Source: Catellatospora paridis
GTDB taxonomy: Bacteria > Actinomycetota > Actinomycetes > Mycobacteriales > Micromonosporaceae
Length of the DNA: 51,014 nt
Assembly: GCF_009720365.1 (NCBI RefSeq)
Contig: NZ_WBZD01000053.1
Span: 1 to 51,014, forward strand
Direction of reading: 5' to 3'
The notes beneath the pieces were generated by a model, which was not told where the DNA came from, searched no databases, and saw only the letters and a list, made by a program, of their open reading frames with translations. This document shows, one piece after another, positions 1 to 8,574 of the stretch; position 1 is the stretch's first letter; the number at the start of each line of letters is the position of its first letter. The position numbers and the translations under genes are program-made.

Positions 1-1042
1 GGGCCAGGCGGCGGCGCAGGGCGCGGCCACCCACGCGAACGGCTGCCGGCACGGGCTCGGCGGGGACGTCCGGGGCCGGGTCGGCGGCGGGCGGCTCCTG
101 GGAGCGCGGCGCCGGCTGCGGCCGGGCGGCGCGACGGCGGAGTTGGAGGACGGCGACCGAGGCCAGGACGGCCAGGCCGCCGGCAGCCTGGACGGGGCTC
201 AGGCGCTCGCCGTAGACCAGGGCGGTGGTGGCCACCGTCACGGCGGGCTCGGCGCAGGACAGGATCGCCGCCGCGGACGCGCCGACGTCACGCACGCCGA
301 CGAACATCCCGGCGACCGGGATCACCGTGGACACCACGGCCAGCAGCGCGATCCACACCCAGCCCGCCGCCTGGTGCGGCGCGTGCAGGCTGCCGGTGGC
401 CAGGCCCGTGGCGGCCAGGCTGACGGCTGCGGAGGTGCACACCACCGCGGTCACCGCGAAGATGTCGAGACCGGCGGGCAGGCCGGCGGAGACGGTCAGA
501 TACAGGGCGTACGCGACCGCGGCGCCCAACGCCAGCAGCACTCCCCCGGTGGCGACCGAGCCGCCGACCCCGCCCGCCCCGAGCATCAGCAGCATGCCCG
601 CGGCCGAGCAGGCCAGCGCGGCCAGCCGGCGGCGGTCCGGGCGCTCCCGGCGCAGCGCGATCGCCAGCACCGTGACCAGCGCCGGGTACGCGTACAGCAG
701 CAGCGCCGTCAGCGAGGCGTCGATGCGGGCCAGCGCCCCGAAGTAGAACCCGGCTTGCAGTGCGTAACCGACCGCGCCCAGCCCGACGCTCACGGCCAGA
801 GCCCGCCCGCGGGGCAGCGGCGCGCGCCGCCAGGCGACCACGGCCCACAGCAGCACCGCCGCGAGCGCGAACCGGCCGGCCAGCATGGTCGGCACGTTGA
901 ACCCGGCCGCGTACGCCTGCTTGGCGAACACCGCCGACATGCCGAATCCGGTCGCGGAGACGAGCACCAGCACGGTGCCGCGCCTGGCGGAGCGGGCCTG
1001 CGGTGTGCTCACGGCGGCGGGCGCGGAGACGGTGGTGGTCAT
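1..1042 (-). CDS. EamA/DMT-family transporter, C-terminus cut by window edge
   Basis: The protein starts at the ATG at 1042 (MTTTVSAPAAV) and is still open at base 1. It is a chain of hydrophobic helices separated by short basic loops, with two similar halves. This is the ten-helix drug/metabolite transporter layout, as in YdcZ/RhaT-like exporters. Around residue 300 the membrane part ends, and a Pro/Ala-rich hydrophilic tail of at least 45 residues continues off the window, which is longer than the usual family length of about 300. The gene is divergent from the LysR regulator at 1138, a pairing common for exporters controlled by their neighbour. The substrate cannot be told from the sequence. 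Confidence 0.85.
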   Translation of the reverse strand, partial: MTTTVSAPAAVSTPQARSARRGTVLVLVSATGFGMSAVFAKQAYAAGFNVPTMLAGRFALAAVLLWAVVAWRRAPLPRGRALAVSVGLGAVGYALQAGFYFGALARIDASLTALLLYAYPALVTVLAIALRRERPDRRRLAALACSAAGMLLMLGAGGVGGSVATGGVLLALGAAVAYALYLTVSAGLPAGLDIFAVTAVVCTSAAVSLAATGLATGSLHAPHQAAGWVWIALLAVVSTVIPVAGMFVGVRDVGASAAAILSCAEPAVTVATTALVYGERLSPVQAAGGLAVLASVAVLQLRRRAARPQPAPRSQEPPAADPAPDVPAEPVPAAVRVGGRALRRRLA

Positions 1043-1137
1043 GACACAGAACGTTAGGCCGGGTCGAGCCATCGAGGTAGCCTTGGTTTCCAGCGTTATC
1101 CGAAGGCATTTCCTTTAGCTGAAGCCGAGGAGGAACC

Positions 1138-2064
1138 TTGCTCTCGCTGCACCAGCTCCGCTGCTTTCTGGCCACCCTGGAGCACGGCTCGTTCACCGCC
1201 GCCGCGAGCGCCCTCGGCTATGCGCAGCCGTCGATCTCCGAGCAGGTCCGGCTGCTGGAGCAGCAGCTCGACACGACCCTGTTCCGGCGGGTCGGGCGGG
1301 GTCTGGTGCCCACCGAGGCGGCCCGCGCCCTGCAGCCGCACGCGTCCGTGGCACTGGCCGCCGTCGACGAGGCAGGACGAGCCGTGGCCTCGGTGCGGGA
1401 GCTGCTGACCGGCACGGTGCGCTTCGGCGTGTTCCGCACCGCCCGGTTCTACCTCGCCGCTGACCTGGTCGCCGACGTGCTGCAGCGCCACCCCGGGGTG
1501 CGGGTCGAGCTGGTCGGGCAGAACTCCGCCGAGGTCCTGGAGCACCTGCGCAAGGGCCGGCTGGAGGCGGCGGTGATCGCGCTGCCGGTGGAGGACGAGA
1601 ACATGGTCGTCACCCCGGTGCTGCGCGACGAGCTGGTGTACGTCAGCGCCGATCCGGCCCGGCTGCACGCCCGGATCACCGCCGCCGATCTCGCCGCCGC
1701 CCAGCTGGTGCTGCCCGACGCGAGCTGGCGGGAGACGGACACCACCCGCCGCCAGCTCGCCCAGGCGGTGCAGCGCACCGGCCACCCGCTGCGCCCCCGG
1801 ATCGAGGTGGAGGACACCGAGACCGCCCTGGACATCGCGGCCCGCGGCCTGGCCGACACGGTCACCTGGCGCGGCGTGCTGCACGGCCTCGGTGACCGGT
1901 TGCCGGCCGGGCTGGGCTGGGCCCCGCTGCGCCCGGCGATGTACGAGACGTTCGCCGTGGTCCATCGCGAGGGCGAGCTCTCCCCCGCCAGCCGCGTCGT
2001 GGTGGACCTGGTCACCGCCCGGATGCGCGGCCTGGACCGGGCGATGCGGGCACGCACCGCCTGA
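1138..2064 (+). CDS. LysR-family transcriptional regulator
   Basis: This is a 308-residue protein, the normal LysR length. Residues 1-60 form the winged helix-turn-helix (LHQLRCFLATLEHGSFTAAA, then QPSISEQVRLLEQQL), and residues 90-300 the periplasmic-binding-protein-like effector domain. The start is TTG at 1138, chosen because a strong GAGGAGGA ribosome site lies just before it at 1128-1134 and the protein begins exactly at the HTH. It diverges from the DMT exporter with about 95 bases between the starts, so it probably controls that gene and itself. The ligand is unknown. Confidence 0.92.
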   Translation: MLSLHQLRCFLATLEHGSFTAAASALGYAQPSISEQVRLLEQQLDTTLFRRVGRGLVPTEAARALQPHASVALAAVDEAGRAVASVRELLTGTVRFGVFRTARFYLAADLVADVLQRHPGVRVELVGQNSAEVLEHLRKGRLEAAVIALPVEDENMVVTPVLRDELVYVSADPARLHARITAADLAAAQLVLPDASWRETDTTRRQLAQAVQRTGHPLRPRIEVEDTETALDIAARGLADTVTWRGVLHGLGDRLPAGLGWAPLRPAMYETFAVVHREGELSPASRVVVDLVTARMRGLDRAMRARTA

Positions 2065-2223
2065 TCCGGGTCCGCCTGGCAGACGTGGGCTGCCCGCTTC
2101 CCCGCCTGCGCGCGCCGCGGCGTCGTGGCACCGGACACCATCGCCAGATCTTCCTAGGCTGCTAGGTGAGTGGCCTGGTCGGCCGACGCGGGCGTCGCCG
2201 TCTACACCGGAGCGTGACCGGTC

Positions 2224-2252
2224 GAGTGACACTTTGCCATCTAGCGTCACTC
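2224..2252. promoter_or_regulatory. Inverted repeat upstream of secreted protein gene
   Basis: A perfect 7-bp inverted repeat, GAGTGAC (2224-2230) and GTCACTC (2246-2252), is separated by 15 bases. It lies 75 bases before the start of the secreted protein at 2328. The spacing suits a dimeric regulator site or a weak RNA hairpin. Nothing in the sequence says which protein would bind. Confidence 0.35.
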
Positions 2253-2327
2253 TTCTATGTGTGGTAAAAATCTTCCCATCGCTGCGCAGCGGACGGCAAA
2301 TAACTCCACACCCCCAGGAGCACCCCC

Positions 2328-2825
2328 ATGTCCCGCTTCGTACCCCGCGCCCTCACCGTGATCGTGGCCGGCGTCGTCGCGTCGGTGCTGGCCTTCGCCA
2401 GTCCCGCGCATGCCGCGACCTTCCTCACCCACGCTCAGGCGGCCTCGCAGCTCAGCGCGGCCGGCATCAGCTGGTCCTCGAGCGGCAACTGCAGCAACCG
2501 CAACAACGCCAGCTGCACCTCGTTCACCGACGTCCGCCAGGTCACCATCAACGGCATCAAGACGCTCAAGAGCGCCAGCGGCTGCGCCCTCAACATCACC
2601 GCAGGCACCGAGACCGGCCACTCCTCCGGCACCTACAGCCACTGGAACGGCTACAAGCTCGACATCAGCAAGTACGCGTGCATCGGCAACTACATCACCG
2701 CGCACTTCACCTACGTCGGCTACATCTCCGGCTGGGGCTACCAGTACCGCTCCGGCGCCGGCAACCTCTACACCGACGAGGGCAACCACTGGGACATCCT
2801 GTTCTACAACTGCGGCGGCTGCTGA
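2328..2825 (+). CDS. Small secreted protein, possible M15-like peptidase
   Basis: This 165-residue protein has a clear Sec signal peptide: MSRFVPRALT, then a hydrophobic stretch, cleaved near AHA-ATF at residue 29. The mature part resembles short secreted actinomycete proteins. It contains TGHSSGTYSHWNGYKLDIS (about residues 99-117) and, near the C-terminus, EGNHWDILF. A His...Asp pair followed by ExxHW is the zinc-ligand pattern of M15 D-Ala-D-Ala carboxypeptidases, so cell-wall peptide hydrolysis is plausible. The match is by motif only. Five or more cysteines (CSN, ASC, GCA, YAC, NCGGC) suggest disulfides in the exported form. The alternative is a non-catalytic secreted protein. Confidence 0.8.
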   Translation: MSRFVPRALTVIVAGVVASVLAFASPAHAATFLTHAQAASQLSAAGISWSSSGNCSNRNNASCTSFTDVRQVTINGIKTLKSASGCALNITAGTETGHSSGTYSHWNGYKLDISKYACIGNYITAHFTYVGYISGWGYQYRSGAGNLYTDEGNHWDILFYNCGGC

Positions 2826-2886
2826 CCCGCGGCGCCGGACCCGTGCCAGCCCTCCCGCGGCACGGGTCCGGCGTGCCGGAGGTCGC

Positions 2887-3978
2887 TCAGCGGGCGTCGG
2901 CGGCGGCCGGGCCGTCGGGGACCAGGAAGATCTCCTTGTTCTCGGCGACGAAGAGCAGGTCGTGCGTGCCCGGCACGTAGCTGCCGCCCTCCACCGAGGC
3001 GTTGCCCGTCGCCGAGTCGAACACGCCGGTGTGCACCGGCCTGCCGCTCATCGCCTCGCGCAGGAACGTGTCCCCGGTCAGCGCCGGGTCGGCGGCGAAC
3101 ACCCAGTAGCGGGCGTGACCGGCCAGGGTCAGCCGGGTCCGGTCGTCGGAGACCGTGCTGACCGAGATCTTGTTCACCGCGTAGTCGAACTTCGTCACCG
3201 GCAGCAGGGCGACCGCGGCATTGCGCTCGGCGGGCAGCACCGCCCGGTACACGGGAGAGTTGGCGGTCTTGGCGAAGAGGTAGAGCTCGCCGTCCAGCCA
3301 GAGCATCGCCTCGGCGTTGCGGGTCCTGCACCCCGGAGCCGGGTCCGGGAAGGTCAGCGGATACCGCGCGGTCACCATGAACGGGTCATCGGTGTCCGGC
3401 TCGGGTTCGAGCGTGCGGTACAGGTACTGCATGCTCACGCAGTTGTTGGCCCCGATGTCGCCGATCCACAGGTTGTCGTCGTCGTCGATGACGACGTCCT
3501 CCCAATCGGTGTTCGGCGCTTCGAAGACCTGGGCGAACGGGAAGTTCTCGCCGCGGCGCACCGGATACGCCTGGGCCTGCTCGCCGAGCCTGATGGTCCA
3601 CAGCGCGGCCCGCGGCCGCTCCGAGGTGGCCCCGCCGCCGTCGCGCAGCCAGTAGAAGACCCCGGGGTGCCGGCGGCTGGCCACCAGACCGGACGCCTCG
3701 CTGGCGGGCAGGTCGGCGGTGTGGATGGCGATCGGCAGCCCGGCCTTCGCCGCGGTGCCGGGCACGGTGAGCGACGGGACGCCCGCGAACGACGCGGCGG
3801 GCTCGGCGGTCTGCGCCGCCGGCGACACCGCGGTCTCCCCCGACACGACGGGATCCGGCGCGGCCACGGCCGCCGGGTCCGGCTTGCCGGGCCACGGTCG
3901 GCTGTCCACGTCGGCCGTCGACAGCAGTGCCACGGCTGTCAGCAGCACCCCCGCCGCGAGGATGACGAATCGGATCAT
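2887..3978 (-). CDS. Secreted or membrane-anchored beta-propeller-like protein
   Basis: This 363-residue protein starts at ATG 3978 with a hydrophobic N-terminal segment (MIRFVILAAGVLLTAVALL), either a signal peptide or an anchor, followed by a Pro/Ala-rich linker to about residue 70. The rest reads as short beta-strand repeats with motifs such as NTDWEDVVIDDDDNLWIGDI and RNAEAMLWLDGELYLFAK. These are typical of extracellular proteins that look like propellers, often annotated as hypothetical. The Asp-rich loop could bind calcium. No catalytic motif was found. It converges on the secreted M15-like gene and shows no operon partner. Confidence 0.75.
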   Translation of the reverse strand: MIRFVILAAGVLLTAVALLSTADVDSRPWPGKPDPAAVAAPDPVVSGETAVSPAAQTAEPAASFAGVPSLTVPGTAAKAGLPIAIHTADLPASEASGLVASRRHPGVFYWLRDGGGATSERPRAALWTIRLGEQAQAYPVRRGENFPFAQVFEAPNTDWEDVVIDDDDNLWIGDIGANNCVSMQYLYRTLEPEPDTDDPFMVTARYPLTFPDPAPGCRTRNAEAMLWLDGELYLFAKTANSPVYRAVLPAERNAAVALLPVTKFDYAVNKISVSTVSDDRTRLTLAGHARYWVFAADPALTGDTFLREAMSGRPVHTGVFDSATGNASVEGGSYVPGTHDLLFVAENKEIFLVPDGPAAADAR

Positions 3979-4144
3979 ACTGAGCTAAACGGGGCAACCC
4001 GCCCAGACGCAACCGGCAGGCCGGCGGGGCGTCCACCCAACATGACGATCCCTCGCCGGCGTCGCCCGACGCGCTCTGTGGTCGGTGGCAGGCGTCACCG
4101 GCCCTGGACGGGCGGCCGGGAGGGCCAGGCGGCACACTTCGGGG

Positions 4145-4804
4145 GTGACCGACACCGCTGCTGACTTCGTCCGCTCGTACGCCGCGCTCGCCCCGGTGCC
4201 CTTCCTGCCGGAGCTGAAGCTGCACCAGGCCGACGAGCCGATCGGCCTCTGGGAGCTGACCGAGGGCGAGTACCGCAGCGAGCAGCCGCCGCCGTTCTGG
4301 GCCTTCGCCTGGGCCGGCGGTCAGGCGCTGGCCCGGTACGTGTTCGACCACCCCGAGACGACGGCCGGCAAGCGGGTGCTGGACCTGGCCGCGGGCTCCG
4401 GGCTGGTCGCGGTCACCGCGGCGCTGACCGGGGCGGCGTCGGTGCGCGCGGTGGACATCGACCCGCTGTCCTGCGCGGCGATCGGCCTCAACGCCGCGGC
4501 CAACGGGGCGGACGTGTCGGTGGACCAGGCCGACATCCTGGGCGGCGACGCGGGCGATGCCGAGGTCGTGCTGGCCGGGGACGTCTTCTACAGCCAGGCG
4601 ATGGCCGACCGGATGATCGGTTTCCTGCGGCGGGCCGCCAAGAACGGCGCCCGTGTGCTGGTCGGCGACCCGGACCGGGCGTTCCTGCCCAAGCCGCTGT
4701 TCCGCGAGGTCGCCGCCTACGACGTGCCCACGCCGTTCGCGCTGGAGAGCGTCACGGTCAAGCACACCCGGGTATGGGAGCTGCGCGGGCCCGCGAAGGC
4801 CTGA
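4145..4804 (+). CDS. Class I SAM-dependent methyltransferase (ETFB/nicotinamide N-methyltransferase-like)
   Basis: This 219-residue protein starts at GTG 4145 (MTDTAADFVRSYAALAPVPF). An in-frame ATG at 4085 would add a low-complexity Arg/Gly leader and is rejected. Residues 39-50 hold PPPFWAFAWAGG, and VLDLAAGSGLVAVTAALTGA is the SAM-binding glycine motif I, followed by VRAVDIDPLSCAA with the acidic residue that holds the ribose. VVLAGDVFYSQ replaces the usual post-II motif. This pattern is that of the METTL20/ETFB lysine methyltransferase group. The true substrate is not determinable. The gene converges on the TetR gene with one base between the stops. Confidence 0.88.
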   Translation: MTDTAADFVRSYAALAPVPFLPELKLHQADEPIGLWELTEGEYRSEQPPPFWAFAWAGGQALARYVFDHPETTAGKRVLDLAAGSGLVAVTAALTGAASVRAVDIDPLSCAAIGLNAAANGADVSVDQADILGGDAGDAEVVLAGDVFYSQAMADRMIGFLRRAAKNGARVLVGDPDRAFLPKPLFREVAAYDVPTPFALESVTVKHTRVWELRGPAKA

Positions 4805-4805
4805 C

Positions 4806-5396
4806 TCACCGCTGCGACACGCCGAGGCCGCTGAGGATCAGCAGCCACACTCCCTCGTACGCGGCCTTCATGTCCGGATCGTTCCACTCCGCGATGTGCG
4901 CGGGGTTGTGGAAGCGGCTGGTCGCGTCGAAAACGGCCCGGCCCGCCCGGAACGGGTCGGCGACCGTGAAGTCGCCGCGGCCCACCCCGTCGGCGATGAT
5001 CTCGCCCAGCTGGGCCGCCAACGCGTTGATGTGCGCCCGTACCACCTCGTCGGCTTCCAGGGCCAGGTGGTAGTACGTGGTGAACAGTTCGGGCTCGTCG
5101 CGGGCCCGGCTCTGCTTGGCCTCACACAGGGCGTCCAACCACCGCCGCAGCCGTGGCTGGGCGGGGCCGCGCTCGGCGGCGATCTCCGCCAGCGGCTCGG
5201 CCAGCCGCGCCAGCCAGCGCTCGGCGACCGCGTTGCGCAGCGCGGCCTTGCTGGGGAAGTGCCGGTACACGCTGCCGTGGCTGACGTTCAGCGCGCGCGC
5301 GACATCGACGACGTTGGCCTTCGCCGGCCCGAAGCGGCGGAGGGCTTCCTCCGCCGCTTCCAGGATCCGGTCGGGTGTGAGCGGAGCGTCTGCCAT
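4806..5396 (-). CDS. TetR-family transcriptional regulator
   Basis: This protein has 196 residues if begun at ATG 5396 (MADAPLTPDRILEAAEEALRR). A longer reading from 5450 adds a basic stretch that overlaps the upstream gene and is not needed. The HTH is NVVDVARALNVSHGSVYRHF (residues 29-48). The C-terminal part matches the TetR_C helices that bind the ligand and form the dimer. It lies 13 bases downstream of the aldo/keto reductase on the same strand, so the two are probably one operon and the repressor is likely to control it. See the inverted repeat at 6437-6467. Confidence 0.92.
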   Translation of the reverse strand: MADAPLTPDRILEAAEEALRRFGPAKANVVDVARALNVSHGSVYRHFPSKAALRNAVAERWLARLAEPLAEIAAERGPAQPRLRRWLDALCEAKQSRARDEPELFTTYYHLALEADEVVRAHINALAAQLGEIIADGVGRGDFTVADPFRAGRAVFDATSRFHNPAHIAEWNDPDMKAAYEGVWLLILSGLGVSQR

Positions 5397-5409
5397 AACG
5401 AGGCAGACC

Positions 5410-6420
5410 TTACCTCTCGCTGTCGAGCGCCGACATCGAATGCGGGTCATAGCGGTCTCCGGCCACCGATCCGGTTGGCACGGCCGACGCGATCCGGGCC
5501 AGGTCGGTCTCGGTCAGCACGACCGGCAGCGCGCCCAGCGACTCCTCCAGCCGCGCCCGGGTGCGCGCCCCGACCAGCGGCACGATGTCGTCGCCCTGGG
5601 CCAGCGCCCAGGCCACCGCGATCTGCGCGACGCTGGCGCCCTTGTCCTGCCCGACCTCGCGCAGCGCCTCGACCAGGGCCAGGTTGCGGTCCAGGTTGTC
5701 GCCGGCGAAACGGGGCAGGTGGCCGCGGAAGTCGCCGGCCACCGTGGCCCGCTCGCGTGACCAGTGGCCCGACAGCAGGCCGCGGGACAGCACGCCGTAG
5801 GCGGTGATGCCGATGCCGAGCTCGCGGGCGGCGGGCAGGATGTCGTGCTCCATGTTGCGGGAGATCAGCGAGTACTCGATCTGCAGGTCGGCGATGGGGT
5901 GCACGGCCGCGGCCCGGCGCAGCGTCGACGCGCCGACCTCGGACAGCCCGATGTGCCGGACGTAGCCCGCCTTGACCAGGTCGGCGAGCGCCCCGACGGT
6001 CTCCTCGATCGGCACGTTCGGGTCGAGCCGGGCCGGGCGGTAGACGTCGACGTGGTCGGTGCCCAGGCGCTTGAGGGTGTACGCGAGGAAGTTCTTGATC
6101 GCGATCGGCCGGGTGTCGACGCCGTTCCAGCCGCCCGCGGCGTCGCGCAGCGCGCCGAACTTGACGCTGATGACGGCGTTGTCGCGGTTGCGGCCCCGAA
6201 GCGCGTCGCGCAGCAGCAGCTCGTTGTGGCCCATGCCGTAGAAGTCGCCCGTGTCGAGCAGGGTCACCCCGGCGTCCAGGGCGGCGTGGATCGTGGCGAT
6301 GCTCTCCGCCTCGTCGGCGGGGCCGTACAGGTCGGACATGCCCATCAGGCCGAGCCCCAGCGCGGAGACGCGCGGACCGGACGTGCCGAGCTGTCGTGTG
6401 TTCATGGTGTCGGTAGCCAT
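5410..6420 (-). CDS. Aldo/keto reductase, with Ala in place of catalytic His
   Basis: This is a 336-residue (alpha/beta)8-barrel NADPH-dependent reductase of the YakC/Tas type. Visible active-site residues are Asp56 and Tyr61 in DTGDFYGMGHNE and Lys87 in VISVKFGA. The place where most members have a catalytic His (YYQHRVD) reads YRPARLD here, so His is replaced by Ala130. The cofactor end is GARTRARLEESLGAL. The start at ATG 6420 is followed by the expected first strand (RQLGTSGPRVSALGLG). A same-direction TetR gene follows. The substrate is unknown, and the His change may alter which carbonyls it reduces. Confidence 0.92.
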   Translation of the reverse strand: MATDTMNTRQLGTSGPRVSALGLGLMGMSDLYGPADEAESIATIHAALDAGVTLLDTGDFYGMGHNELLLRDALRGRNRDNAVISVKFGALRDAAGGWNGVDTRPIAIKNFLAYTLKRLGTDHVDVYRPARLDPNVPIEETVGALADLVKAGYVRHIGLSEVGASTLRRAAAVHPIADLQIEYSLISRNMEHDILPAARELGIGITAYGVLSRGLLSGHWSRERATVAGDFRGHLPRFAGDNLDRNLALVEALREVGQDKGASVAQIAVAWALAQGDDIVPLVGARTRARLEESLGALPVVLTETDLARIASAVPTGSVAGDRYDPHSMSALDSER

Positions 6421-6436
6421 GCGGCATACGTTACGA

Positions 6437-6467
6437 CTGACAGATGACAGATTTCAAGTTTTGTCAG
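6437..6467. promoter_or_regulatory. Inverted/direct repeat upstream of aldo/keto reductase, possible TetR operator
   Basis: CTGACA at 6437-6442 and TGTCAG at 6462-6467 form an inverted repeat. CTGACAG is followed at once by the near-copy ATGACAG (6444-6450). The site is 17-47 bases before the reductase start. The operon encodes its own TetR protein, so autoregulation here is a reasonable guess. The site also overlaps the last codons of the membrane-protein gene at 6454. Confidence 0.4.
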
Positions 6468-7146
6468 CCGTATGGTGACCGCGGTCACCCCGCCTGCGCC
6501 GGGTGCGGCGTGGGTGTCGTCGACCGGGCCTCGGCACGGGCAGGTCGCCGTACCGGTCCCGGACGTCGCGACGGTACGCCCAGGCCTCGTGCCAGACGTG
6601 CAGGTAGACGCCGCGGGTGAAGTACCGCCCCGGACCGGTGATCGGGTAGCCGTCGTGGTCGTGGTAGAGCCACCACACCGGCAGCACGCTGAACAGGACG
6701 TAGTTGAGACCCACGAGCGGCAGGTAGAGCGGCCCCAGCAGGCGTGCCTGCCGGACGTGCAGGTCCTCGTGGCGCTCGTTGGCCGCAGTCCCGCCTGCGA
6801 TCACGTTGCCCAGCGTGGTGGCGTACCCCCGCATGGCCTGCTCGTGGATGTCGATCCGGCCGCGGCGGCAGCAGCGCAGCGGGTCCAGGTGGTGACCGCG
6901 GGCCAGGTTGACGGCCAGGAAACCCGCCCCGGCGATCGTGTTGACCAGGCTCCAGGTGTGGTCGACGGCGAACAGCGCGACCCCTCGCACGCTCGGCGGA
7001 TACGCCCGCACCCGCCCGACCGCCCAGCCGTAGGGCACCGCCACGACCGCGACCACCGCGCCCGCGAGCACGGCCCCGCCCGCACCCAGCAGCGATCCGG
7101 CCACGACAGCCGCCGCGACCTGGATGAGCGCCGACAGCGCCCCCAC
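6454..7146 (-). CDS. Membrane protein with HExLHxxQ motif, function unknown
   Basis: This 230-residue protein starts at GTG 7146 with two hydrophobic helices at the N-terminus (ALIQVAAAVVAGSLLGAGG and AVLAGAVVAVVAVPYGWAV), further helices near residues 65 and 145, and a very basic, His-rich tail. The segment NERHEDLHVRQARLLGPLY carries His/Glu residues reminiscent of membrane metallopeptidases, but the spacing HExLH is only HExxH-like and no third ligand is obvious. The 3' end runs into the promoter region of the reductase gene, so the last 20 or so residues are the least certain part. The start is also weakly supported, as no good ribosome site is seen. Confidence 0.6.
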   Translation of the reverse strand: MGALSALIQVAAAVVAGSLLGAGGAVLAGAVVAVVAVPYGWAVGRVRAYPPSVRGVALFAVDHTWSLVNTIAGAGFLAVNLARGHHLDPLRCCRRGRIDIHEQAMRGYATTLGNVIAGGTAANERHEDLHVRQARLLGPLYLPLVGLNYVLFSVLPVWWLYHDHDGYPITGPGRYFTRGVYLHVWHEAWAYRRDVRDRYGDLPVPRPGRRHPRRTRRRRGDRGHHTADKT

Positions 7147-7204
7147 CGCATACGCCCCTATGCCCGCACCCTACCCACCCACCACCACCCCCGGACCGTC
7201 TTGA

Positions 7205-7825
7205 TCAGCCGATGACGTCGAGGAAGGCGCGGGCGATCACGGCGTGGCCGGCCAGGTTCGGGTGGATGCGGTCGTGGGCCCAGTCGGCCGGCCCGGTCGA
7301 GGTCAGCACCCGGTCGAACGCCGCCTGCACCGGCACGTGCAGCGCGCCGAACTCCTTCGCCAGCGCGGCGACGGCGGCGGCGTAGTCGCCGGTCATCACG
7401 TACTGCGGGTCGTCGCGGTCGGACTCGATCAGATACGGGTCGGCGAGGATCAGGCGGCAGCCGGTGCGCTCGACGGCCGTGGCGAGCAGCGAGCGCAGGG
7501 TGGCCTCGTACTCGTCGAGCGGGACGGCGGCGTCGGGCCGGTTCTCGAAGAAGCGCCAGACGTCGTTGATGCCGATCTTCACGCTGAGCCAGTCGGGGCG
7601 CTCCTCGACGACGTCGTGCTGCCACCGGGCGGCGAGGTCGCGCACGGTGTCGCCGCTGATGCCGCGGTTGACCCAGCTCAGGCCCAGTTCGGGATGGGCG
7701 GCGGTGACGAGGGCCTGCACCAGGCTCATGTAGCCGTTGCCGTACGGCGCGGCGGCGTCGCGCCGCCCGCAGTCGGTGATGCTGTCGCCGATGAACACGA
7801 TGCGCTGACGGGGCTGGAAAATCAC
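7205..7825 (-). CDS. SGNH/GDSL-family hydrolase (esterase or lipase)
   Basis: This 206-residue protein starts at GTG 7825. All four SGNH blocks are present: GDSITD (nucleophile Ser, residue 15), GISGDT (oxyanion Gly), GINDVW (oxyanion Asn) and DRIHPN near the C-terminus (catalytic Asp and His). There is no signal peptide, so it acts in the cytoplasm. The family removes acyl or acetyl groups from sugars, lipids or small esters. The substrate here is not indicated by the neighbours. Confidence 0.93.
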   Translation of the reverse strand: MIFQPRQRIVFIGDSITDCGRRDAAAPYGNGYMSLVQALVTAAHPELGLSWVNRGISGDTVRDLAARWQHDVVEERPDWLSVKIGINDVWRFFENRPDAAVPLDEYEATLRSLLATAVERTGCRLILADPYLIESDRDDPQYVMTGDYAAAVAALAKEFGALHVPVQAAFDRVLTSTGPADWAHDRIHPNLAGHAVIARAFLDVIG

Positions 7826-7863
7826 CGGCCCATGCTAAGCGCCCGGGACCGGGGGCGCGACCC

Positions 7864-8469
7864 TCAGCGCGGCGGCGACAGCAGCCAGGGGTCGGTCAGG
7901 TCGTGGTAGGACAGCATCGAGGTCAGCTCCTCGGCCCGGTCGAGCGCACCCTGCAGCTCCGGCGGCAGCTGCCGCTGCTCCCCCGCCCGCGCCTGCTCCA
8001 CCGAGGTGAAGTACACCGCCTCGGTGAAGGTGCCGTCGTGGTGCAGGGCGACCGTGCCGCCGATGAGGTCCGGGCGGAACGCGTGCAGGCTGGCCGACAG
8101 CCGTACGACGCTGTCCATCATCTTGTCCGGGTCGGTGGTCTGGCCAGTGACGACCTGCACGAAGCCGGCCTTGTCGGAGCCGGTGGCGAGGTAGCCGCGC
8201 ACGTCCGCGCTGTCGTGGAAGGTCGGCTCGGACACCAGCGACGCCGTGTCCTGCCACCAGCGGTCCTGCTCGGGACGTCTGCTGTTGGCCTGGGCCGCCT
8301 CCGCCGAGGCGAACCGGGCGAGCATCACCAGCCGGCCGTCGGCGGTGACCCCGCCGGTGCTGCCGAGCCAGCCGTCGGCGCCCGGGGACAGCTCGCGCAC
8401 CCAGCGCTCGAACGCCTCGCGCACCGCCTCGGGGTCGGCCACGCGGCCGCGGATGACCTGTACGAACAT
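7864..8469 (-). CDS. Antibiotic biosynthesis monooxygenase-like (ABM) protein, two ferredoxin-like halves
   Basis: This 201-residue protein starts at ATG 8469. Residues 1-95 (MFVQVIRGRVADPEAV...) and 103-200 (FVQVVTGQTTDPDKMM...) are two copies of the dimeric alpha/beta barrel fold, each opening with FVQV. They differ enough to be an old duplication. Stand-alone ABM proteins oxidise small aromatics or degrade haem, but no catalytic triad is evident here, so a stress or sensing role is equally likely. It is divergent from the DinB-like gene at 8575. Confidence 0.8.
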   Translation of the reverse strand: MFVQVIRGRVADPEAVREAFERWVRELSPGADGWLGSTGGVTADGRLVMLARFASAEAAQANSRRPEQDRWWQDTASLVSEPTFHDSADVRGYLATGSDKAGFVQVVTGQTTDPDKMMDSVVRLSASLHAFRPDLIGGTVALHHDGTFTEAVYFTSVEQARAGEQRQLPPELQGALDRAEELTSMLSYHDLTDPWLLSPPR

Positions 8470-8574
8470 GACGGACCTCCCCTCCCGACGGTACGTCCCG
8501 CCCGGCCGCCCGGGTCGCCGAAGCCGGATCTCGGCCCGTTCTGCCTGCATATACTGCTTGGCGAGGTGGATGCC

